From: Calliopsis andreniformis
Taxonomy: Eukaryota; Arthropoda; Insecta; Hymenoptera; Andrenidae
Direction of reading: 5' to 3'
Assembly (NCBI RefSeq): GCF_051401765.1
Contig: NW_027480423.1
Location: 8,246,001 to 8,310,000, forward strand
DNA: 64,000 nt
Part shown: positions 63,001-64,000 of the stretch, in pieces
Layout of the letters: every line of letters begins with the position of its first letter
Numbering within the stretch: position 1 is the first letter of the stretch
Position numbers and translations under genes: made by a program
Notes under the pieces: generated by a model
Database searches by the model: none
The model's input: only the letters and a program-made list of their open reading frames with translations
Told to the model about the DNA's origin: nothing

Positions 63001-64000
63001 GCCCTAACTATTCGATCTGGTGGAGCAATGCTTCAGAGATAAGTCTAGGATGCCCGAAACGCCGAAATGATCATTACTATCACGCTTGTTGCAATTATTC
63101 CTGTTATACGATGAAAAGACTGTTGTATTTTTATTGTATTTTATGCTTCAGTCGTAGACTTCTAAGGCCGTAGCTATTCGATATGTTGGAGCACCGCCCT
63201 AGAGTGAAGCCTAGGTTGCTCGGAACGTAGAAATGACCACTACCTTCACACTGTTTGCAATTATTCATTTAATACGGTGGAAATGCTGTTGTATTTATAT
63301 CGTATTTTATGATTCTGGCGTTGACTTCTTAGGCCGTATCTATTCGATCTGGTGGAGCAACGCCCTGGAGTGAAACCTAGGTTGCGCGGAACGTAGCAAT
63401 GACCATAACTTTCACACTGGTACCAATTATTCGTTTTATACACAGGAAAAACTGTTCTATTTATTTTGTATTTAATGCTTCGGGCGTTGACTTCTAAGGC
63501 CCTAACAATTTGATCTGGTGGAGCAACGCCCTAGGGTGAAGCCTATGTTGCCCGTAACGTAGAAATGACCATAACTTTCACACTGGTTGCTATTATTCGT
63601 TTTAGACGATGGAAAAACTGTTATATATATATTGTATTTTATGCTTCTGGCGTTGCCTTCTTAGGCCCTAACTATTCGATCTTGTGGAACAACGCCCTAG
63701 AGTGAAGCCTAGGTTGCCTGGAACGTAGAAATGACCATCACTTTCACACGGGTTGCAATTATTCCTGTTCTAGGATGGAAAGACTGTTGTATTTTTATTG
63801 TATTTTATACTTCAGGCGTTGACTTCTGAGGCCGTAGCTATTCGATGTGGTGGAAGAACGCCATACAGTGAAGCCTAGGTTGCCCGGAACGTAGAAATGA
63901 CCATAAGTTTCATACTGGTTGCAATTATTCGTTTTATACGATGGAAAAACTGTTGTATTTATATTGTATTTTATGCTTCTGGCGTTCACTTCTTAGGCCC
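51018..64000. repeat. Right flank: diverged monomers
   Basis: About 78 monomers, mutually diverged, without long near-identical copies. The tight a/b alternation of the core is lost, and the commonest middle segment is ccataactttcacactgg or ccattactttcacactg. A subfamily with aaatatacattatatacg occurs at about 51965, 53290, 56450, 56950, 57115, 60770, 61925 and 62265, and I did not see it elsewhere in the window. Several monomers carry gaggccgtagctattcgatg with ggtggaagaacgcc (near 52868, 57350, 63830), as in the left flank. Phase is kept throughout, so there is no inserted element. No genes were found. Confidence 0.88.
59240..63240. repeat. Older higher-order periodicity inside the right flank
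   Basis: The monomer with gaaatgtccatatctttcgc near 59409 recurs near 61237 (about 1828 bp, 11 monomers) and 62898 (about 1661 bp, 10 monomers). The following two monomers, with gagataagtctagg, acgccgaaatgatcatta and cagtcgtagacttc, are closely matched between 59536-59760 and 63025-63240 (offset 3489 bp, 21 monomers). A second offset of 2491 bp links agtgaaacctatattgcccg at 59881 and 62372. Divergence between copies is clearly higher than in the core, so these are older duplications. Confidence 0.75.

Larger units (their letters stand above)
1..64000. repeat. Tandem satellite array, 166-bp monomer, whole window
   Basis: A monomer of about 166 bp is repeated head to tail for roughly 385.5 copies, all in the same orientation. 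I tracked the landmark cgttttatacgatgg and its variants at 5, 171, 337, 7308, 22253, 41018, 51808, 58781 and 63930. The deviation from exact multiples of 166 is only -1 to +15 bp, so single-base indels and T-tract length changes account for all drift. Ordered landmarks in each monomer are the box-like segment, gatggaaaaactg, tgtattttatgcttc, ggcgttgacttctaagg, gatctggtggagcaacgcc, gtgaagcctaggttgc, ccggaacgtagaa, ccataactttcacactgg and ttgcaattatt. Such arrays are typical of eukaryotic centromeric or pericentromeric heterochromatin. The species and chromosome cannot be told from the sequence alone. Confidence 0.97.

Noticed and set aside
866..63989. Many open frames of 60-109 codons on both strands, several with identical translations in different places
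   Set aside because: They are shadows of the satellite. 166 is not a multiple of 3, so a frame rotates through all three phases in successive monomers and ends after one or two. The repeated translations merely follow the HOR copies, and there is no codon bias, domain or start context.
1..64000. Telomere-like ccctaa within many monomers
   Set aside because: It occurs singly once per monomer as part of ggccctaactattc and never in tandem, so it is not interstitial telomere repeat.
1..64000. Assignment to a named plant or animal 166-bp satellite
   Set aside because: Monomer length alone is not diagnostic, and I cannot compare against a repeat library here. A search of a consensus monomer against a satellite database would decide it.

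Overview
The window is one uninterrupted array of tandem satellite DNA. A monomer of about 166 bp (roughly 41% G+C by hand count of a consensus) repeats head to tail in one orientation from the first base to the last. The landmark cgttttatacgatgg begins at 5, 171 and 337 and is still found at 63930. That is 385 periods with a net drift of only about +15 bp, so no gene, transposon or unique sequence of any size interrupts the array. I find no credible protein-coding gene, tRNA, rRNA, CRISPR array or operon. The organism is a eukaryote, because megabase-style satellite with higher-order repeats is typical of centromeric or pericentromeric heterochromatin. The sequence alone does not let me name the species.  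Layout. (1) 1-4330: left flank of mutually diverged monomers. (2) 4330-27690: higher-order repeat (HOR) family A, built from nested, nearly identical tandem duplications of 9 monomers (about 1495 bp), 19 monomers (3153 bp) and 22 monomers (3655 bp). It ends in a more decayed transitional block from 25610. (3) 27690-39645: HOR family B, three consecutive units of about 4151, 3819 and 3985 bp. Successive equivalent landmarks lie 3819 or 4151 bp apart, which differ by exactly two monomers (332 bp). (4) 39645-51018: family B material re-cut into 10-monomer (1660 bp), 8-monomer (1328 bp) and 13-monomer (2158 bp) periodicities. (5) 51018-64000: right flank of diverged monomers, with its own monomer subfamily and one older periodicity at 59.2-63.2 kb.  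Across the core the monomers largely alternate between two types, a and b, giving a 332-bp dimer. Type a carries tcaatctgttgg, ctaggg and gctcggaaag. Type b carries tcgatctggtgg, ctagag and gcccggaacg, and has cctgttatatgatgg where the partner has cgttttatacgatgg. The cgttttatacgatgg segment matches 7 of the 9 essential bases of the mammalian CENP-B box, and the type-b version destroys both CG pairs. The arrangement of a box-like site in every other monomer resembles primate alpha satellite, but this is resemblance and not proof of function. The pattern as a whole (old diverged monomers outside, young nearly identical HORs inside, variants shared by both flanks but missing from the core) is what repeated unequal exchange or local amplification in the middle of an older array would leave.
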